Shown here: in pieces, positions 22,889 through 26,362 of the stretch
Layout of the letters: every line of letters starts with the position of its first letter
Position numbering within the stretch: the first letter of the stretch is position 1
Source of the DNA: CAZCBJ01 sp964496705
GTDB taxonomy: Bacteria > Chloroflexota > Anaerolineae > Anaerolineales > Anaerolineaceae
Assembly (NCBI GenBank): GCA_964496705.1
Contig: CAZCBJ010000026.1
Span: 1-26,362, forward strand
DNA: 26,362 nt
Direction: 5' to 3'
Program-made: the position numbers and the translations under genes
The notes under the pieces: generated by a model
The model's database searches: none
Told to the model about the DNA's origin: nothing
Seen by the model: only the letters and a program-made list of their open reading frames with translations

Positions 22889-23540
22889 CCAGGCGCAGTC
22901 CATGCCCGCGCACGGTGACAATATAGCTGTGGCTGGGGTCAATGGTTGACAGACGGTCGCGAAGACGCCGCACGAGCGCATCCATGGCTTGTTCGGATAC
23001 GCCGATCGCGTCTTCAGCGCCCCAGATTGCCGTGATCAAATCCTGGCGCGGGACAACCTTTCCCTGCTGTTCAAAAAGAATTTGCAGCAGGCGAAATTGG
23101 GGAACGGATAATGGTGGGATAACCTCGGTGTTTTTTACCCATACCCGCCGCGAACGATAATCGATGCGCAGCCAGCCGAGTTGCGAGGGCGCAGTGGCAG
23201 TCATCGGATCCATCATGGGCATGGTGGCATCTGAGCTTAGAAAAGAAAAATTTTGAACCAATGCGATGGCGATGATATCGCCGTCCTGGAGGGAAGTGGG
23301 CTGATCAATGAGTTTCCCATTGATGAAGGTGCCATTTTTACTGTCCAGGTCTTCCAATATGACCCCCCCTTTTTCTACGATCATGCGTGCATGAAATCGC
23401 GACACCTGTCGATCTGGAATGACCACATCGCATTCAGGATCTCTGCCGAGGGTGATGGTTTCTTTAATAAGCCATCGGTGGCCGTTGAGAACCCCGCTTT
23501 GACCAATCAATACAGGCAGCTCAGTGATGCTTGAGCTCAT
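22872..23540 (-). CDS. FHA-domain transcription factor with C-terminal OmpR-type winged helix
   Basis: The 222-residue protein starts with an FHA domain: LGRDPECDVVIPDRQVSRFHA (Gly-Arg at 32-33, Ser-Arg-Phe-His at 47-50), then DLDSKNGTFING, the residues that bind phosphothreonine. A short linker leads to a winged helix of the OmpR/PhoB type (about residues 125-220): SVPQFRLLQILFEQQGKVVP, RQDLITAIWG, VSEQAMDALVRRLRDRL and YIVTVRGHGLRLE. So a phosphothreonine reader replaces the usual receiver domain. It resembles mycobacterial EmbR, which has the opposite order plus a third domain. The gene is divergent from the Ser/Thr kinase, its probable partner. GGAGG precedes the ATG at a normal distance. 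Confidence 0.9.
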   Translation of the reverse strand: MSSSITELPVLIGQSGVLNGHRWLIKETITLGRDPECDVVIPDRQVSRFHARMIVEKGGVILEDLDSKNGTFINGKLIDQPTSLQDGDIIAIALVQNFSFLSSDATMPMMDPMTATAPSQLGWLRIDYRSRRVWVKNTEVIPPLSVPQFRLLQILFEQQGKVVPRQDLITAIWGAEDAIGVSEQAMDALVRRLRDRLSTIDPSHSYIVTVRGHGLRLENRQD

Positions 23541-23591
23541 TTTTTCCTCCGCGAGGCAGATTTACCTACCGGTATGCTTTGGCGAACAGAG

Positions 23592-23597
23592 TATAAT
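23592..23597 (+). promoter_or_regulatory. -10 box of the Ser/Thr kinase gene
   Basis: TATAAT at 23592-23597 leaves a leader of about 100 bases before the kinase ATG at 23706. No good -35 is seen at 16-18 bases. On the minus strand TATACT (23595..23590) overlaps it and could serve the divergent FHA gene. Confidence 0.5.
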
Positions 23598-23632
23598 ATA
23601 ACAGAATTTGCCCGGTTTTGGGTAGACGGGCT

Positions 23633-23650
23633 GGTGAAATCCAGGTGAAA
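23633..23650 (+). repeat. GGTGAAA direct repeat with 11-base period, candidate operator
   Basis: GGTGAAA occurs at 23633-23639 and 23644-23650, an 11-base period, about one helical turn. OmpR-type winged-helix proteins usually bind such direct repeats as dimers, and one such protein is encoded next door. The site lies downstream of the kinase's -10 box, so binding would repress. Overlapping the second copy, TGAAAAA (23646-23652) and TTTTTCA (23659-23665) form a weak hairpin. Confidence 0.4.
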
Positions 23651-23705
23651 AAAGCCGATTTTTCATCTGAGCACAGCTAGCCCATCAGGAGAGATAGAAG
23701 ACAGA

Positions 23706-24689
23706 ATGCCGATCCCTTTGAAAGCCGGAGAGGTGCTCAGGAGCCGATACCGGGTTAACCGGGTAATCGGTCAGGGAGGTATGGGCAGTATCTACCTGGC
23801 AGATGATTTGCGCCTGACTGGACGTCAATGTGCGTTGAAAGAGGTGGAACATGATCGTACTCTTCCTCCTGAGTTATTGAAGGAGGCTCGCGATCAGTTT
23901 TTGCGCGAGGCGACCGTGTTGGCCAGGCTGGATCACCCGAACCTCCCCAAGGTGTCGGATTATTTTTCCCAAAATAACCGTGATTATCTGGTGATGGATT
24001 TTGTACCGGGGAAAGATCTGCGCACCATGATGCTGGAAGCGCGGAATTCCGGCACCTTTTTACCTGAAGATAGCATTCTCAACTGGGCGGCTCAACTGGC
24101 TGATGCATTGATCTATTTGCATGGTCAGGATCCACCAATCCTCCACCGGGATATCAAACCCAGCAATCTAAAGGTGACCCCAAGCGGATTGCTCAAGCTG
24201 GTGGATTTTGGCCTGGTGAAATTGATGGCTTCTGGCGAGGTGACCATCACCCTGTTACAGGGACAAGGCACGGTTTTATATACACCTTTAGAACAATATG
24301 GTGGCGATAGCGGGCACACAGATGCGCGCAGCGACTTGTATTCATTTGGCGCGACCCTGTATCATCTTCTCACCAACCAGGCGCCCATGGGTGCGAGAGA
24401 ACGGTTTCTTCACCCTGACGGTATGGTAGCACCTTCTCAAATCAATCCAGAAATCAGCTCGCGCACCGAAAAAGCGGTTCTTTGGGCGATGGGGATTCAT
24501 CCTGATGAGCGACCTCAATCTGTGGAGCAGTTTCGCCAAATGTTATTAGGCGACCGTCCGGTGATGCTGCGCCCTGTTAGCCGCCCGATCAAACTAAAAG
24601 AAATATTTCGAGCTCCACAAGAGCAAATATTACTGGCAGCCATGGGCGGACTGGTGTTTGTCAGCTTGATGCTTACTTTGTTTCGCTAG
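23706..24689 (+). CDS. Hanks-type Ser/Thr protein kinase with one C-terminal membrane segment
   Basis: The 327-residue protein has a full kinase domain: glycine loop GQGGMGSIY, the ATP-anchoring lysine in CALKEVEHD (K45), the helix-C glutamate in FLREATVLARLDHPNLPKV, the catalytic loop HRDIKPSN (147-154), DFG at 167-169, and SDLYSFGATLYHLLT. In the position of the usual APE motif it reads PLE (YTPLEQYGG), keeping the glutamate. After about residue 275 comes a short basic juxtamembrane region and a C-terminal hydrophobic segment (ILLAAMGGLVFVSLMLTLF) with no extracellular sensor domain. So the kinase faces the cytoplasm and is membrane-tethered. It is divergent from the FHA-winged-helix gene, and phosphorylation of that regulator is likely but inferred. 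Its end overlaps the convergent GH3 gene by 17 bases. Confidence 0.93.
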   Translation: MPIPLKAGEVLRSRYRVNRVIGQGGMGSIYLADDLRLTGRQCALKEVEHDRTLPPELLKEARDQFLREATVLARLDHPNLPKVSDYFSQNNRDYLVMDFVPGKDLRTMMLEARNSGTFLPEDSILNWAAQLADALIYLHGQDPPILHRDIKPSNLKVTPSGLLKLVDFGLVKLMASGEVTITLLQGQGTVLYTPLEQYGGDSGHTDARSDLYSFGATLYHLLTNQAPMGARERFLHPDGMVAPSQINPEISSRTEKAVLWAMGIHPDERPQSVEQFRQMLLGDRPVMLRPVSRPIKLKEIFRAPQEQILLAAMGGLVFVSLMLTLFR

Positions 24690-26361
24690 TCCGAATTCGG
24701 CGCGCACGGCGGAGGATGATTTCCTGCCATATCCAACCGGATATCCAACCTACCAGACATCCGATAACGGTCAACAAAAGGACACGGCCAATGGTTTGTT
24801 GTCCGGAGCCTAGTGGGCTGCCGGGTAATTGCGCGGCGATAAATGTGTAAGCCAGGCTGCCGCCGATGCCTGTCAACAGCGCCCAACGTACTCCCCAGCG
24901 TTTGGAAGAAAAACGATTGCCGAACCAGTAGGCGCCTGCCCCGACACATCCTGTTACCAGCATGGCAATCATCCAGTCCACCAGATTGGTCTGTCTGGTT
25001 TCGATCGGCGTCGGGGTGGGTGTTGAGGTCAAAGTCGGGGCGAGGGTAGGGGTTGGTTCGGGTGTATCAGAGGGCGTGACTGTGGCAGTTGGAGGCACAA
25101 TTTCGGTGATGGAGGCCGCTTCATTGACTGAAGCATCCAATTTCAAAATGGAAGAGCGAAACGCCGGATCACTGGAAACTGCGAATTCCAGCAAACCGGG
25201 ATTCTGTATCCGATAAACTGTGCGAGCTACTCCCTGGATTGTTGTAGACTCCTGAAATTGAAAAATCTCGCCGCCATTAATGGTGATAGTAAAACGAACC
25301 ACTGTGCCATCGGGTACCGGATTACCGTTATGGTCAAAAATAACACCTGTCTTTAAAGGTAGAGAATCTCCCACCATGAATTTAGCGATGACAGTGGGTT
25401 CGGCGGTTAGCTCAGGAGCAATGGGCGTGATTTTAAGTTTTGACTCGGGCGAATCCAATATGAGCGGGATCACCTGTTCGGGATTTGGCGACATGATACT
25501 AATCAAGTCATAACCAATTCCGGGGATTGAAACGGGTGAATTGCCGTTTGGAGAAAATTCCTGGAATAAAATCCGCGCAGCAGTATCCAGGAATGCTGGA
25601 TTTTTGCTGTACAGCCCGTAATAGGCGTTCAATTTGGATATGTCTGTGGCATCCAGTTGATAGGGAACATTGAAAGCGAAGACCACAATTTTCTTGTTAC
25701 GATAAAAAACCATCTTTTCATCCAGAAAACGGCGCAGCGCGTTGGATTCAGGGTTGGCGGCACGGACATTTAGTGGATTGAAGATAAGCCAATCAGCCAG
25801 AGTCAGATCGGTCTCCAGCGCTGTGGTCGTTTCGGTCACGTTTCCGTTAAGCCACAAATAAAGATCGAAGAACGAATACGAGGCATATTTTGTTTGAAAT
25901 GCTTGACCTCCAGTTTGAGGACCGTACAAACGCATGATTGCTTTTTGCAGTCCGTCCACCGGAAAAGAATATTGGAAGGCGCATTGACCGCATTGGCGGG
26001 TTTCAACACTGTCAGTAAAGATCACCACCCGCTCGGTCAAGGATGGCGGGCGGGTAATGATCTCTTCCAGTTCTTGTTTTGATGGACTGAGAAGTGCAGC
26101 CGAGCTTTGAGCAATTTCAAGAGAAAGACTGGAACTTCCTATGTCATCCAATCCCTGAATATCAGGAAGGATTTGTTCGGGAATGAGTTGAGTGTAGAGG
26201 CGTAATTTCAGCATTAAAATCCGCTCAACTGAGACATCCACACGTTCTGCGAAGGAAGGATCCTCTTGATATTTTTGGGTGAACAAGTCCAGCGTGCGCA
26301 CAAGGGTGGTGTATGTATCAGGATCACCTGTGGCGATGAAATTGTTCACATACAGGACGTC
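24673..26361 (-). CDS. GH3-like glycosidase, C-terminal part, with Ig-like domain and three-helix membrane anchor (continues beyond window end)
   Basis: The visible 562 codons start inside the end of a GH3-type catalytic barrel (DVLYVNNFIATGDPDTYTT, then VDVSVERILMLKLRLY), so the nucleophile and signal peptide lie outside the window. Next is the second GH3 domain (SAALLSPSKQEL, TERVVIFTDS, KKIVVFAFNVPYQLD). A bacterial Ig-like domain follows (GDSLPLKTGVIFDHNGNPVP to SSILKLDASV), then a TPEPTPTLAPTLTSTPTPTP linker. The C-terminus has three hydrophobic segments (WMIAMLVTGCVGAGAYWFG, WALLTGIGGSLAYTFIAA, VLLLTVIGCLVGWISGWI) ending in a basic tail. GH3 enzymes of this sort usually release N-acetylglucosamine or glucose from glycans; the specificity cannot be read here. 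The convergent kinase gene overlaps its end. Confidence 0.8.
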   Translation of the reverse strand, partial: DVLYVNNFIATGDPDTYTTLVRTLDLFTQKYQEDPSFAERVDVSVERILMLKLRLYTQLIPEQILPDIQGLDDIGSSSLSLEIAQSSAALLSPSKQELEEIITRPPSLTERVVIFTDSVETRQCGQCAFQYSFPVDGLQKAIMRLYGPQTGGQAFQTKYASYSFFDLYLWLNGNVTETTTALETDLTLADWLIFNPLNVRAANPESNALRRFLDEKMVFYRNKKIVVFAFNVPYQLDATDISKLNAYYGLYSKNPAFLDTAARILFQEFSPNGNSPVSIPGIGYDLISIMSPNPEQVIPLILDSPESKLKITPIAPELTAEPTVIAKFMVGDSLPLKTGVIFDHNGNPVPDGTVVRFTITINGGEIFQFQESTTIQGVARTVYRIQNPGLLEFAVSSDPAFRSSILKLDASVNEAASITEIVPPTATVTPSDTPEPTPTLAPTLTSTPTPTPIETRQTNLVDWMIAMLVTGCVGAGAYWFGNRFSSKRWGVRWALLTGIGGSLAYTFIAAQLPGSPLGSGQQTIGRVLLLTVIGCLVGWISGWIWQEIILRRARRIRTSETK

Positions 26362-26362
26362 A

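Noticed and set aside
1..26362. CRISPR arrays, insertion sequences, integrases and prophage genes
   Set aside because: No repeat-spacer pattern, no transposase or integrase motif and no terminal inverted repeats of insertion-sequence type were seen on either strand.

Overview
This window looks like a chromosomal segment of an Anaerolineae-type member of the Chloroflexota. That placement is inference. It rests on threonine-proline linkers in three exported proteins, an FHA/winged-helix regulator beside a Hanks-type kinase, a CpXC protein, NYN and lamin-tail-domain proteins, and leaderless-type promoters. No mobile element, CRISPR array, tRNA or rRNA gene was found. Most of it is housekeeping and envelope genes plus several poorly described surface or signalling proteins.

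Layout. 1-548: the N-terminal part of an ECF sigma factor on the minus strand, then a roughly 300-base non-coding stretch with three consecutive hairpins that may be a small RNA. 549-6641 (plus): a GT39-like membrane glycosyltransferase, a HerA/DUF87-type ATPase and an FGGY sugar kinase. 6643-9333 (minus): recR, ybaB and dnaX in the classical replication/repair order. 9354-11375: a membrane-anchored lamin-tail-domain protein, a YacP-like NYN protein and a zinc alcohol dehydrogenase. 11433-14630: a surface trypsin-like protein that seems to have lost its catalytic histidine, a two-TM coiled-coil protein with an apparent one-base deletion at its start, and a TerB-like protein with a good promoter and terminator. 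14793-19879 (plus): an SLC13/RCK transporter, tgt overlapping uppP, a PstS-like lipoprotein overlapping an ACT-domain protein, and a frameshifted MoaD/ThiS-like remnant. 19919-21253 (minus): glnA with its own terminator. 21509-24689: a CpXC protein with four internal repeats, then a divergent pair of an FHA-winged-helix regulator and a Ser/Thr kinase. 24673-26362 (minus): the C-terminal part of a GH3-like enzyme with an Ig-like domain and a three-helix membrane anchor.

How they may work together. DnaX (clamp loader), YbaB (nucleoid DNA binding) and RecR (recombinational repair) form a conserved unit. UppP recycles the lipid carrier for wall and glycan synthesis, which fits with the GT-C glycosyltransferase and the GH3 enzyme as envelope functions. 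The kinase and FHA-winged-helix pair reads as a self-contained phosphothreonine signalling unit, with a candidate direct-repeat operator between the genes.

The most notable points are the candidate hairpin RNA with a C-rich loop (303-455), the histidine-to-arginine change in the protease, a recurrent promoter layout that predicts leaderless mRNAs, and two probable single-base deletions. All functional calls come from reading motifs; no database search was run.
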